DNA of 45,746 nucleotides. Source: Dethiosulfatibacter sp. GTDB taxonomy: Bacteria > Bacillota_A > Clostridia > Tissierellales > Dethiosulfatibacteraceae. Within the stretch, counting starts at the first letter, position 1; every line of letters begins with the position of its first letter. This document shows, piece by piece, positions 34,629-43,751 of this stretch. The stretch covers positions 1-45,746 of the forward strand of contig JAHRFV010000295.1 in the NCBI GenBank assembly GCA_019084435.1, given 5' to 3'. Position numbers and translations under genes: made by a program. The notes beneath the pieces were generated by a model, which saw only the letters and a program-made list of their open reading frames with translations, made no database searches and was not told the origin of the DNA.

Positions 34629-35798
34629 TTATTCCAAGTAGTCTTTAAGTTTTTTACTTCTGCTTGGATGTCTGAGTTTTCTCAATGCTTTGGCTTCTAT
34701 TTGTCTAATTCTCTCTCTAGTCACATCAAACTCTTTACCGACTTCTTCAAGTGTCCGAGCCCTGCCATCATCCAATCCAAATCGTAATCTTAATACTTTT
34801 TGTTCTCTGTCAGTAAGCGTTTGTAATACCTCAACCAATTGTTCCTTTAGAAGAGTCGATGTTGCGGCATCAGCCGGAGCCTGGGCGTCGTCATCCGGTA
34901 TGAAATCACCCAAATGGCTATCCTCTTCCTCACCTATCGGTGTTTCAAGAGATACCGGTTCTTGAGCTATCTTGAGGATTTCTCTTACCTTTTCAGGTTC
35001 CATATCCATCTCTAAGCCTATTTCTTCAGGTGTTGCATCTCTGCCAAGTTCTTGAAGCAATTGTCTTTTTACTCTAATCAGTTTATTGATTGTCTCTACC
35101 ATATGGACAGGGATTCTAATGGTTCTAGCCTGGTCTGCGATTGCTCTGGTTATAGCTTGTCTAATCCACCAAGTCGCATAGGTGCTGAATTTATAACCCT
35201 TTTTATAGTCGAACTTTTCAACAGCCTTAATTAGACCCAGATTACCTTCTTGGATAAGGTCTAAAAACAGCATGCCTCTCCCGACATATCTCTTGGCGAT
35301 GCTGACTACAAGTCTCAGATTAGCTTCAGCAAGCCTATTCTTAGCTTCACCATCCAGGTTTTCCATTCTCTTGGCGAGTTCTACTTCTTCATCTCCGGTT
35401 AATAAAGGCACTTTTCCAATTTCTTTTAAATACATTCTGACAGGATCATCGACATTGACACCTTTAAGAAGGATTGAGTCAGACTCGCTTTTGATTCTGG
35501 TGAGTAAGTCGCTTTCAAGGTCCTTGTCTACTATGTCATCTTCTTCATCATCTTCATCATCTGATTCAGTGATAATCAAATCATCCTGCAATCCTAATAT
35601 TTCAATTTTATTGTCTTCCAGAAACTTGTATATATCATCAATCTCATCAGGACTTATATCTATCTTCTCAAAAGTATCAACTATCATCTTGTACTCTATG
35701 AATCCTTCTTTTCTGCCTTTTTTTCTTAATGAATTTTTCAAATCCTCTAAGACATGCTTGTCCTCATTTGTTTCTGGTAAGTCTTTGCTTTTAGCCAT
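34629..35798 (-). CDS. rpoD: Primary RNA polymerase sigma factor (sigma-A/RpoD)
   Basis: A 389-residue housekeeping sigma factor. Region 1.1 is acidic (several DDED runs near residue 75). Region 1.2 has [18 protein letters not shown]. Region 2 has [19 protein letters not shown] and [17 protein letters not shown] for core binding and -10 recognition. Region 3 follows, then region 4 with [25 protein letters not shown] (helix-turn-helix) for the -35 element. It recognises the TTGACA/TATAAT promoters found throughout this window. It overlaps dnaG by 8 bases. Confidence 0.98.
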   Translation of the reverse strand: MAKSKDLPETNEDKHVLEDLKNSLRKKGRKEGFIEYKMIVDTFEKIDISPDEIDDIYKFLEDNKIEILGLQDDLIITESDDEDDEEDDIVDKDLESDLLTRIKSESDSILLKGVNVDDPVRMYLKEIGKVPLLTGDEEVELAKRMENLDGEAKNRLAEANLRLVVSIAKRYVGRGMLFLDLIQEGNLGLIKAVEKFDYKKGYKFSTYATWWIRQAITRAIADQARTIRIPVHMVETINKLIRVKRQLLQELGRDATPEEIGLEMDMEPEKVREILKIAQEPVSLETPIGEEEDSHLGDFIPDDDAQAPADAATSTLLKEQLVEVLQTLTDREQKVLRLRFGLDDGRARTLEEVGKEFDVTRERIRQIEAKALRKLRHPSRSKKLKDYLE

Positions 35799-37503
35799 TG
35801 TGGTGCCCCCTTAACCTAAGTATTTCTTTATCCAGTTCAGATATTTGCTCTTTAAATTGGTTGTTTTCCGGTTCTGTGAGAAGCTTTGTTTTAATCTCGC
35901 TTTTTATCTTAATCAGTTGATCAGTCTTAATCTTTTTGATATAATCATCAACTATTTTTTTCAGGTCATCTTGAGTCAAATCTATGCTTTTGTATTTTCC
36001 CTGTTCGTTGTTGTTTTCTTGTGATGTGTTATTGAGTATAGCATAAAACCTGGATCTGTTTTTCGTGCTGTAGAAAACACTGGTGTCATAAGTGCTTTTT
36101 ATGTATTGTGTCATTTCATAATTATTAGTCATTATCTCAATTAAGTCCAATTCATAATCCGAAGTATTTTGTCCTGCTATGTCAATCTTTCTGATGTTGT
36201 CTGTTGTCTTATTGAACGTCTTCCTCTGATTGTTCTTGAACTCCATTAATATTGATTCTTTAGTTATACCAAGTTTTTGTGATATCTTTTCAATATACAG
36301 TTCCTTTTCAACTGCATTTTTCACATTCTGCAAATAGATGTTCATTTCTTTTATGTATTCCAGTTTACCTATGTCCTGTTTTGTATCGTGTGTCAGGTTA
36401 AGATAATAATCCAAATAGTCAAAATACTTAAGTGATTTGTTCAATCTATCATTGAATCTTGAGCCGCCAAATTTTGTCACAAAGTCATCCGGATCCATTT
36501 TTTCAGGAAAGATAATCACTTTGCTATTCAAGTCATGTGACTTTAAAACATTGACAGCTTTGATTGCAGCCTTCAATCCAGCATTGTCTGAATCATAGGA
36601 TATGTAGAATTCTTTGCTGTATTTTTTCATCAGCTTGACCTGATTATCTGTCAATGCCGTCCCTAAAGAAGCTACTACGTTGTTATACCCATTAATCGTG
36701 AGTTTTATAACGTCCATATATCCTTCTGTCAGGATTATTCCCTTATCAGAATAATTTCTAGCATTATTTAGATTATAAAGGTTTCTGCCTTTGTTGAAAA
36801 CTATAGAATCCGGTGAATTGATATATTTAGGCAGGGTATCATCCAGAACCCTTCCTCCGAAACCAATTACGCGCTTTTTCAAGTCGAATATGGGAAATAT
36901 TATTCGGTTTCTGAATCTATCATAATAATTTCCCTTGTTCTCGCTCTTGATGATCAATCCGGTTTCTTCTATTTCCTGCTCTTTAAAACCCAGATTTTTA
37001 AGATGATTTAATAAATCATGCCACTGATCCGGGATGTAACCCAGCCCGAAATACTGTTGTGCTTTCTTTTGTATGCCCCTGTTTTCAAAATACTTAATGG
37101 CATATGGGCTGTTCATAAGACTCTTATGAAAGTAAATAGCTGCTTCTCTATTTATTTTGTAATTTACCTTTAGATAATCATTATCGGGTTTTGCCTTTTC
37201 TTTAGACATATCCAAATGAATACCGGCTTTGTCTGCCAAATGCTCAACAGCTTCGAGAAAATTCAAGTTATCATACTTCATCAGAAAAGAAATAGCATCG
37301 CCACTTTCTCCACAACCAAAGCAGTGGTAAATCTGCTTGTCCGGTGAAACTGAAAATGAAGGCGTTTTTTCTTTATGAAATGGGCATAACGCAGTATAGT
37401 TAGCGCCTGTCTTTTTCAAGCTCAAATGTTCACTGATTATGTCTACAATGTCTGTTAAACCTGTGATTTCTTCAATTTTTTCTTCACTTATAGAGTATGA
37501 CAT
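35791..37503 (-). CDS. dnaG: DNA primase
   Basis: A 570-residue enzyme that makes RNA primers for replication. The CHC2 zinc domain has C40, H43, C61 and C64 in [12 protein letters not shown] and [11 protein letters not shown]. The primase core has [11 protein letters not shown] and [18 protein letters not shown]. The TOPRIM domain has [10 protein letters not shown] and [11 protein letters not shown]. The C-terminal helicase-interaction part (from about 430) is short and poorly conserved. GGTGGGA precedes the ATG. The dnaG-rpoD order is the classic macromolecular synthesis arrangement. Confidence 0.97.
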   Translation of the reverse strand: MSYSISEEKIEEITGLTDIVDIISEHLSLKKTGANYTALCPFHKEKTPSFSVSPDKQIYHCFGCGESGDAISFLMKYDNLNFLEAVEHLADKAGIHLDMSKEKAKPDNDYLKVNYKINREAAIYFHKSLMNSPYAIKYFENRGIQKKAQQYFGLGYIPDQWHDLLNHLKNLGFKEQEIEETGLIIKSENKGNYYDRFRNRIIFPIFDLKKRVIGFGGRVLDDTLPKYINSPDSIVFNKGRNLYNLNNARNYSDKGIILTEGYMDVIKLTINGYNNVVASLGTALTDNQVKLMKKYSKEFYISYDSDNAGLKAAIKAVNVLKSHDLNSKVIIFPEKMDPDDFVTKFGGSRFNDRLNKSLKYFDYLDYYLNLTHDTKQDIGKLEYIKEMNIYLQNVKNAVEKELYIEKISQKLGITKESILMEFKNNQRKTFNKTTDNIRKIDIAGQNTSDYELDLIEIMTNNYEMTQYIKSTYDTSVFYSTKNRSRFYAILNNTSQENNNEQGKYKSIDLTQDDLKKIVDDYIKKIKTDQLIKIKSEIKTKLLTEPENNQFKEQISELDKEILRLRGHHNG

Positions 37504-37568
37504 AATCCCACCATTCTATCAAATTACGGAATAAAATTATACATCTTTTTGCTACAAATGTCAATCAC

Positions 37569-38576
37569 TCACTTATCCCAAGGGAGAGGCAAAAAGATAT
37601 CTTTAAACTGTTTTAATGCAAATCTATCGGTCATTCCTGCTATGTAATCTCGGACAATCTCTTCTCCACTGAAGGTCTCTATGTCTTCCTTTGACGCTAT
37701 ACTATTAAGGTTATCCATATAATAATGAAAAAGATCCGTCATTATTTTTTTAGCTTTTCTATCCTCGCTTTTTGCAATATCATTAAAATAGACATTTTTA
37801 AACATAAACTCTCTTAGCTGGTCTGTCGCCTGTTGGATACTATCACTCATAGTGATTGCGGGTTTATCAATTGATTGATAAATCACATCTTTAATCATAG
37901 TATTGATTCTCTCTCCATGGGTCATACCCAGTACATCCAGTATCTCTTTTGGGATATTGGATATATTGACGATGCCTGCTCTTTTGGCGTCATCAATGTA
38001 ATGGTTGAGATAGGCGATTCTATCTGACACTTTAATGATCTGGGCTTCCAGTGTATAGGGCTTGTTATCACCAGTATGATTAAAGATGCCATCCCTCACT
38101 TCGTCTGTGAGATTTAGCCCGTTCATGCCATTATGTTTCTCCAACAAATCGACAACACGCAGGCTTTGTTCATAATGCCTAAATCCATTACTCAACAATT
38201 TATCGAGGATATCTTCTCCATTATGACCAAATGGCGTATGCCCCAGGTCATGGCCTAGAGAAATAGCCTCTGTCAGGTCCTCATTCAAACGCAACGCTCT
38301 TGCTATGGTTCTTGAAATCTGGGACACCTCTAGGGTATGGGTCAGTCTGGTTCTGTAGTGATCCCCCTCAGGTGCCAAAAATACCTGAGTCTTGTGTTTC
38401 AAGCGTCTGAATGCCTTGGAATGTAATATCCTGTCCCTGTCTCTCTGAAAAACAGTTCTAATCTCACAATCCGGTTCCGCTACTCTTCTTCCTTTAGATT
38501 CTTTTGATTTCACCGCATATTGTGACAATATTTTAGTTTCGAGTTCTTCCTGATATTGTCTGAACAAATTAAACAC
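37569..38576 (-). CDS. dgt: dNTP triphosphohydrolase (dGTPase family, HD domain)
   Basis: A 335-residue HD-domain hydrolase that releases triphosphate from deoxynucleotides. Motifs are FRRLKHKTQVFLAPEGDHYRTRLTHTLEV and ISLGHDLGHTPFGHNGE (the HD pair), ending with the long helical C-terminus. It is the short Firmicutes form placed before dnaG. The annotated start is a GTG with AAGGA only one base away, which is too close. A TTG at 38567 is an alternative. A terminator separates it from ppsR. Confidence 0.92.
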   Translation of the reverse strand: MFNLFRQYQEELETKILSQYAVKSKESKGRRVAEPDCEIRTVFQRDRDRILHSKAFRRLKHKTQVFLAPEGDHYRTRLTHTLEVSQISRTIARALRLNEDLTEAISLGHDLGHTPFGHNGEDILDKLLSNGFRHYEQSLRVVDLLEKHNGMNGLNLTDEVRDGIFNHTGDNKPYTLEAQIIKVSDRIAYLNHYIDDAKRAGIVNISNIPKEILDVLGMTHGERINTMIKDVIYQSIDKPAITMSDSIQQATDQLREFMFKNVYFNDIAKSEDRKAKKIMTDLFHYYMDNLNSIASKEDIETFSGEEIVRDYIAGMTDRFALKQFKDIFLPLPWDK

Positions 38577-38597
38577 ATCCTTATTGATGGATTATAC

Positions 38598-38624
38598 AAA
38601 AAGAAAGAGTTTATTCTCTTTCTT
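38598..38624 (-). terminator. Terminator after ppsR
   Basis: AAGAAAGAG (38624-38616, minus strand) pairs with CTCTTTCTT (38609-38601) around a six-base loop and continues into TTT. It divides the glyS-ccpN-ppsR unit from dgt-dnaG-rpoD. No strong promoter for dgt was recognised after it, so it may be leaky. Confidence 0.7.
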
Positions 38625-38627
38625 GAG

Positions 38628-39449
38628 TCATTCTCTTTCTTTCTTAGCGCTATCACTTTGCCATCCTATGATAATGCTGGCAATTTCTTCTATAGCTTTA
38701 TTGGTAATATCTAGCTTTCTGCAGCCCAATTTCTTTATATACTGATCTGCATATTCCAGTTCTCTGATAATACGTTTCAAATCTGCATAAGAAGACCCGT
38801 CATTCAATCCCAATGCCTTGAGCCTTTCCTTTCTGATACGGTTCAGATAATCGGGCTCTGCAAAAAGTGCCACAATTTTCCCCGGGCTGATTTTAAAAAG
38901 CTCCTCAGGTGGCTCCACTTCAGGTACAAGGGGTATATTAGCCGTTTTGTAGCTCTTGTTTGCGAGGTACATACTCAACGGGGTCTTGGATGTCCTGGAT
39001 ATTCCAATCAATACCACATCAGCTTTTAGAACACCCTTAGTATCCTTCCCATCATCGTACTTTACTGCAAAATCTATAGCGTCCATTCTTTTGAAATAGT
39101 TCTCATCAAATTTGTGAAGCAGACCCGGTTCTCGCTTGGGGATCAACCCGATATGCTCTATCATAGGCGATAATAGCGGTGTAATAAGATCCACAGCTGT
39201 CACGCCCTCGATTATTGCTTTTTTAATGAGATAATCTCTAAGTTCTACAATAACTAGCGTAAAAACGATAACAGCATTTTCCCTTTTTGCAGAATAGATG
39301 GCTTCGTCGATTACTTCTTTTGATTGAGCATACCCCCATACATCAATCTGATAATCAATCATGTCAAACTGCTTCATTACTGCATTCGCAACTTGTTCTG
39401 AGGTTTCGCCTACAGAATCCGATAAAGCGTAGATTTTAACCTTTTTCAT
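38628..39449 (-). CDS. ppsR: Pyruvate, phosphate dikinase regulatory protein (DUF299 kinase/phosphotransferase)
   Basis: A 273-residue bifunctional regulator that inactivates pyruvate phosphate dikinase (PPDK) with ADP and reactivates it by phosphorolysis. The N-terminus is IYALSDSVGETSEQVANAV. The P-loop is LIGISRTSKTPLSMYLA, followed by IPLVPEVEPPEELF and FAEPDYLNRIRKERL. It overlaps ccpN by 14 bases, as in many Firmicutes (yqfL and yqzB in Bacillus). No ppdK gene is in the window, so its target must be elsewhere. PEP synthase as target is the alternative. Confidence 0.93.
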   Translation of the reverse strand: MKKVKIYALSDSVGETSEQVANAVMKQFDMIDYQIDVWGYAQSKEVIDEAIYSAKRENAVIVFTLVIVELRDYLIKKAIIEGVTAVDLITPLLSPMIEHIGLIPKREPGLLHKFDENYFKRMDAIDFAVKYDDGKDTKGVLKADVVLIGISRTSKTPLSMYLANKSYKTANIPLVPEVEPPEELFKISPGKIVALFAEPDYLNRIRKERLKALGLNDGSSYADLKRIIRELEYADQYIKKLGCRKLDITNKAIEEIASIIIGWQSDSAKKERE

Positions 39450-40071
39450 AATATCCCCTTTCTCGATTGCTTACATCCAAAATGTATTTGCTTATATTTG
39501 TTTTGGAGATTCTCCCGATAATTTTTAGTTTATCAGGACCTTCCTCCAATACAATCGGTATGCAATCAATATGGTATTCCACTATTTTTCGCACAGCATC
39601 AATGAATATGTCATCCTTGCTGCAATAAACCATTTTAGACAGTCTTGTCATAATAACAGATACGGGTATTGTCGTAGCTGAGCTGCCACTTAAGGTTACC
39701 TTGAGTAAATCCTTTCTTGAGATTACCCCTTTTAGATAATGGTCCTTCACTACGAAGATAGTACCTATGTCCTCTAAAAACATTGTAACAGCAGCATCGT
39801 ATACAGTTGTTTCTTCATCAACAACAATAGGCCTGGACTTGATTTCATCAACCGGTATCGAAAAAATCTCTTTAATGGTCAGATCTACACCCTGTCCATT
39901 ATAAAAATATCCCACTTTTGGTTTTGCGACCAGAATGCCTAACATGGTCAATATAGCCAAATCAGGTCTTAAGGTTGCTCTTGAGACCTCTAGATGCTCC
40001 CCTAATTGTTCTCCGGTTACCGGTTCATATTTTTTTACCAATTCCACTATTTCGTTTTGCCTATCTGTCAA
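39436..40071 (-). CDS. ccpN: CcpN-like repressor: helix-turn-helix plus two CBS domains
   Basis: A 211-residue transcription factor. Residues 1 to about 60 are a DeoR-like winged helix (TGEQLGEHLEVSRATLRPDLAILT), followed by PKVGYFYNG. About 75-205 are two CBS domains that probably bind ATP/ADP or another nucleotide. In Bacillus, CcpN represses gluconeogenic genes in glycolytic conditions. Together with the overlapping ppsR this suggests joint control of the PEP-pyruvate node. The start is uncertain: the frame opens at a TTG that lies about 13 bases after GGGGTG. Upstream codons in frame would give a few more conserved-looking residues (IKLTDRQ). Confidence 0.9.
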   Translation of the reverse strand: MTDRQNEIVELVKKYEPVTGEQLGEHLEVSRATLRPDLAILTMLGILVAKPKVGYFYNGQGVDLTIKEIFSIPVDEIKSRPIVVDEETTVYDAAVTMFLEDIGTIFVVKDHYLKGVISRKDLLKVTLSGSSATTIPVSVIMTRLSKMVYCSKDDIFIDAVRKIVEYHIDCIPIVLEEGPDKLKIIGRISKTNISKYILDVSNRERGYYEKG

Positions 40072-40089
40072 TTTGATAAGATCACACCC

Positions 40090-41487
40090 CTAAAATTTGA
40101 GCTGTTCCAAAATAAATTGTGTCAATTCCTTAATTTTTATTCTTTTTTGTTCCATAGTGTCTCTAAATCTGACTGTTACACATTGATCCTCGAGGGAATC
40201 AAAATCATATGTTATGCAAAATGGTGTTCCTATTTCATCATGTCTTCTGTACCGTTTTCCGATACTTCCAGCCTCATCATAATCCACATTTATATAATAT
40301 GACAAATCTTTAAACAGTTCCATAGCTGGATCTCTGAGTTTTTTGGTTAGAGGGAATATAGCTGCCTTGAAGGCAGATAGCGCTGGATGTAACTTGAGTA
40401 CAATCCTTTCTGTACCGTCTTCCAAGACCTCTTCATTATAGGCGTCTATCAGAAAAGCCAGCAATACTCTATCCACGCCAACTGATGGTTCAATACAGTA
40501 AGGAATGTATTCCTCATTAGTAACAGGATCCTTATACTTAAAGCTTTCGCCCGAGAACTCCTGATGCTGTTTCAGGTCGAAGTCTGTCCTATCTGCAATA
40601 CCCCACAACTCACCCCAGCCAAACGGGAATAGATACTCAATATCCGTTGTGGCATTGCTATAGTGTGACAGCTCTTCCTCTCCGTGATCTCTGAATCTGA
40701 CATTTTCCTTTGTCATACCTAAAGCCAATAACCAATTCATACAAAACTCTTTCCAATAATTATACCAGTCCAAATCTTCACCGGGTTTACAAAAGAACTC
40801 CAACTCCATTTGCTCAAATTCTCTAGTTCTGAAAATAAAATTTCCGGGTGTGATTTCATTTCTAAACGATTTTCCGATTTGTCCTATGCCAAAAGGCACC
40901 TTTTTTCTGGATGCTCTCACCACATTCTTGAAATTAACAAAAATACCTTGAGCGGTTTCAGGTCTTAGGAATATTTCAGCCTGCGAACCTTCAGTCACAC
41001 CCTGATAAGTTTTGAACATAAGATTAAATTGTCTGATTTGAGTGAAGTCTTTGCTGTCACACTCGGGACATTGAATGCCGTTTTCAACTATATAGCTTTC
41101 CATTTGAGCGTTGGACCAGCCATCGACAACAGTTTCCAAATCTTCCTTTTGTCTTAAATAATCTTCAATCAGCTTGTCTGCTCTGAACCTTGATTGGCAA
41201 TTTTTACAATCCATCAGAGGATCATTAAACCCGCCAACATGTCCTGAAGCCTCCCAGGTTCTAGGATTCATAAGAATCGCCGAATCCAAACCTACATTAA
41301 ACTCGCTACCCTGCACAAATTTTTGCCACCATGCTTTCTTTACATTGTTTTTTATTTCAACACCAACAGGACCATAGTCCCATGTGTTAGCAAGACCACC
41401 ATAAATCTCTGATCCCGGAAAAATGATTCCTCTGCTTTTTGATAATGATACAACTTTTTCCAAATTATTCTTTTGAATGCCTGCCAT
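40090..41487 (-). CDS. glyS: Glycyl-tRNA synthetase, dimeric class II type
   Basis: A 465-residue single-chain enzyme of the alpha2 type (also called GlyQS or GRS1), unlike the alpha2-beta2 enzyme of E. coli. It charges tRNA-Gly. It has [23 protein letters not shown], a zinc-like insertion with CKNCQSRF and CPECDSKDF, and motif 2 [21 protein letters not shown]. It also has [13 protein letters not shown] (motif 3) and a C-terminal anticodon domain. AAAGGAGAA precedes the ATG. A T-box leader upstream makes expression respond to uncharged tRNA-Gly. Confidence 0.97.
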   Translation of the reverse strand: MAGIQKNNLEKVVSLSKSRGIIFPGSEIYGGLANTWDYGPVGVEIKNNVKKAWWQKFVQGSEFNVGLDSAILMNPRTWEASGHVGGFNDPLMDCKNCQSRFRADKLIEDYLRQKEDLETVVDGWSNAQMESYIVENGIQCPECDSKDFTQIRQFNLMFKTYQGVTEGSQAEIFLRPETAQGIFVNFKNVVRASRKKVPFGIGQIGKSFRNEITPGNFIFRTREFEQMELEFFCKPGEDLDWYNYWKEFCMNWLLALGMTKENVRFRDHGEEELSHYSNATTDIEYLFPFGWGELWGIADRTDFDLKQHQEFSGESFKYKDPVTNEEYIPYCIEPSVGVDRVLLAFLIDAYNEEVLEDGTERIVLKLHPALSAFKAAIFPLTKKLRDPAMELFKDLSYYINVDYDEAGSIGKRYRRHDEIGTPFCITYDFDSLEDQCVTVRFRDTMEQKRIKIKELTQFILEQLKF

Positions 41488-41499
41488 ATAATTCTCCTT

Positions 41500-41702
41500 T
41501 CAAAAAATAAAAACTTCCATCCCGAATATAGGGACGAAAGTAAAATTCCGCGGTTCCACCCTACTTGACATCAATGAAGTCCTCTTTAGTAGTATATGCT
41601 CATGAGCTCCCTTCTTACAGTTCAACAAATTAGGTTTCCACCGTCCCTAAATCTCTATATTATAAAACCAAATACTCTTCTCAATCACAGCATTATTTAA
41701 TT
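41500..41702 (-). ncRNA. T-box riboswitch leader of glyS
   Basis: On the minus strand the invariant T-box AGGGTGGAACCGCGG lies at 41562-41548. It is followed by a terminator: ACTTTCGTCCC (41541-41531) pairs with GGGATGGAAGT (41523-41513) and leads into a T-rich run. The upstream part has the Stem I features GAAGAGTA and GGACGGTGGAAACC. A possible specifier is the GGG or overlapping GGA in AAGAAGGGAGC, both glycine codons; the fold was not computed. Uncharged tRNA-Gly should stabilise the antiterminator. Confidence 0.93.
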
Positions 41703-41708
41703 ATCATT

Positions 41709-41737
41709 AATCTACCATCATAATTAAGTGATGTCAA
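41709..41737 (-). promoter_or_regulatory. Sigma-A promoter of T-box-glyS
   Basis: Minus strand TTGACA (41737-41732), a 17-base spacer, then TAGATT (41714-41709). It lies right after the recO stop codon and starts the T-box RNA near 41702. Confidence 0.8.
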
Positions 41738-41740
41738 TAA

Positions 41741-42466
41741 TTATTTGTTGTTGATCAACTTCAATGATTTAAAATTATCCTTACCTATATAGTGATTAAA
41801 ATAAGCGTTTATGATAAATAAAACCCTGCTGCTGATATGGTTAAGGTTTTTGATATCATCGAATCTAATTCCTATCAGTCTCCTGATGGCTACAATATCA
41901 TCAGGCACAATACTCAGTCCTGGCTGCATTGATGTGCATTTTTTACAGACAATGCCACCCTCATCAATGGAAAACAAGACTGCTTTTTCAGCCCCACCAC
42001 AATGGCTACAACTATCCAGTTCAGGCTTGTACCCCAAAATGCTAATTAGTTTAATCTCGTAAGCTCCAATCAAATAGTTCATTTTATCAGGATGATGTTC
42101 GAGCATCTGAAGTATTTTGACAGACATTTCGAAAATTTTACTGTAATTTTCATTCTCCTGTAAAACATGATTCAGAATTTCCAAAATATAATTTCCGTAT
42201 ACGTAGCTTTCAAAATTATTGCGCATCTCATAAAAATGATTGATAACAGATCCATTTGTAAGAATATACATATCCTTGTTCAGATAGATATTGACCAGAG
42301 AGTGATTCATAATCTGAGCAACAGACATGTTTTCATTGTTAGCTCTCCTGGCGTTTCTGGCCATCACCTGAATTTTTCCGTTTTTTTTGCTGAAACACTG
42401 AAGAATTTTGTCATAGTCCTTATAATGGATTTCTTTTAAAACTATAATTTCATCTTGAAAGCTCAT
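41741..42466 (-). CDS. recO: DNA repair protein RecO
   Basis: A 241-residue mediator that helps load RecA on SSB-coated DNA with RecF and RecR. The N-terminal OB fold has IVLKEIHYKDYDKILQCFSKKNGKI and MARNARRAN. The C-terminal helical part has a zinc-finger type pair, SCSHCGGAEKA and GGIVCKKC. It starts 3 bases after era, the usual era-recO order in Firmicutes. Confidence 0.95.
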   Translation of the reverse strand: MSFQDEIIVLKEIHYKDYDKILQCFSKKNGKIQVMARNARRANNENMSVAQIMNHSLVNIYLNKDMYILTNGSVINHFYEMRNNFESYVYGNYILEILNHVLQENENYSKIFEMSVKILQMLEHHPDKMNYLIGAYEIKLISILGYKPELDSCSHCGGAEKAVLFSIDEGGIVCKKCTSMQPGLSIVPDDIVAIRRLIGIRFDDIKNLNHISSRVLFIINAYFNHYIGKDNFKSLKLINNK

Positions 42467-42469
42467 AAA

Positions 42470-43360
42470 TCACCAGCTCTTATATCCCAATTCTCTAAGT
42501 ATCCTTTCATCATCCCGCCAGTTCTTGCTGATTTTGACCCAAAGCTTCAAATAAACCTTGGTGCCCAGCAATCTTTCAATATCAAGTCTGGCATTTTCTC
42601 CTATTTCTCTAAGTTTTGAGCCTTCCTTGCCGATAATCATACCTTTATGGGATTTTTTCTCACACATAATGACTGCATATACATCCATCATGTCCTTGTT
42701 CTCGCGCTGTTCGATTTTTTCAATTAGGACACCAACGCCATGTGGAATCTCGTCCTGCAGAAATTGAAGCGCCTTTTCCCTAATCAGCTCTGAGATTACA
42801 AACCATTCAGGTCTATCTGTTATATAATCTTCAGGAAAATACTGTGGACCTTCCTCAATATTATCCTTGATAAATGATACAACCTCCTGAACATTCATCC
42901 CTGCGGTAGCAGAAATGCGCAAAACCTTATCAAAGAGATCCATTTCAGTTATTTCTGCTTCTACTGACAGGTTATCCTTGTATATGTCAGATTTGTTGAT
43001 GACGGCTATTTTAGGCATCTTAAAGTCTTGTATCTGCTCGATAATATACTTGTCTCCAGGACCCAACTTATTTTTCTCATCAGTCATGAAAATTAGAACG
43101 TCCATCTCTCCCATCGCTTCATTGATTTCTGAAGCCATGAAATTTCCCAATTTGTTTTTAGCCTTGTGTATTCCAGGTGTATCTATAAATACAATCTGTG
43201 AATCTTCATCAGTAACAACCGCTTTAATCTTGTTTCTAGTTGTTTGCGGCTTATCTGACATAATTAGTATTTTTTCGCCAACCATATAGTTGATTAGTGT
43301 TGATTTACCTACATTTGGTCGACCTACAACGGTTACAAATCCTGATTTAAATATTGTCAT
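42470..43360 (-). CDS. era: GTPase Era
   Basis: A 296-residue GTPase for 16S rRNA maturation and 30S assembly. The G domain has G1 GRPNVGKST, G3 DTPGIHKAKN and G4 NKSD. The C-terminal KH domain has IGKEGSKLREIGENARLDIE, which binds the 3' end of 16S rRNA. The chain ends WRDDERILRELGY. It overlaps cdd by 14 bases. Confidence 0.98.
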   Translation of the reverse strand: MTIFKSGFVTVVGRPNVGKSTLINYMVGEKILIMSDKPQTTRNKIKAVVTDEDSQIVFIDTPGIHKAKNKLGNFMASEINEAMGEMDVLIFMTDEKNKLGPGDKYIIEQIQDFKMPKIAVINKSDIYKDNLSVEAEITEMDLFDKVLRISATAGMNVQEVVSFIKDNIEEGPQYFPEDYITDRPEWFVISELIREKALQFLQDEIPHGVGVLIEKIEQRENKDMMDVYAVIMCEKKSHKGMIIGKEGSKLREIGENARLDIERLLGTKVYLKLWVKISKNWRDDERILRELGYKSW

Positions 43361-43751
43361 GGTTTAAATCCTCCGGGCCGAAACTTCTCGGCAATAAATC
43401 TTCTATCGTAAACACCTCATAATTCTCTGTACTTGTAGCTGATATTATTCTTATATCCTGACCAAACTCACGTATGAACTGACGGCACACGCCACACGGA
43501 AAAGAAATCTTTTCCAAGCTCCCAACCACGGCTATTGTGTCAATAACTCTGTGTCCTTCAGACACAGCCTTTGACAGCGCTGTTCTTTCAGCGCAAATGG
43601 TGGGTGTGAATGAGGCCGATTCTATGTTGCATCCCGTGAAAATTTTTCCATCCTTAGTTAACACAACTGCCCCAACTTTAAACTTGGAATATGGCACATA
43701 CGCGTTTTCTCGCGCCACCAAAGCTATTTCAATCAATTTTTTATCATCCAT
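43347..43751 (-). CDS. cdd: Cytidine deaminase
   Basis: A 134-residue zinc enzyme that converts cytidine and deoxycytidine to uridines in salvage. The active site has TICAERTALSKAV (zinc cysteine and catalytic glutamate) and SFPCGVCRQFI (two zinc cysteines). The substrate-binding YSKFKVGAV is near the N-terminus. The ATG at 43751 has GAGGAG 7 bases upstream, so the five-residue longer frame is not used. It overlaps the end of the DUF3048 gene by 8 bases. Confidence 0.96.
   Translation of the reverse strand: MDDKKLIEIALVARENAYVPYSKFKVGAVVLTKDGKIFTGCNIESASFTPTICAERTALSKAVSEGHRVIDTIAVVGSLEKISFPCGVCRQFIREFGQDIRIISATSTENYEVFTIEDLLPRSFGPEDLNHDNI

Noticed and set aside
34612..34636. Weak hairpin between rpoD and trmK
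   Set aside because: Eight pairs with a wobble but no T-run on either side; spacing fits an ordinary operon gap better than a terminator.
35272..35814. 180-residue plus-strand frame opposite rpoD
   Set aside because: Serine- and leucine-rich antisense shadow of the acidic region of sigma-A; long S-runs reflect GAT/GAA codons on the other strand.
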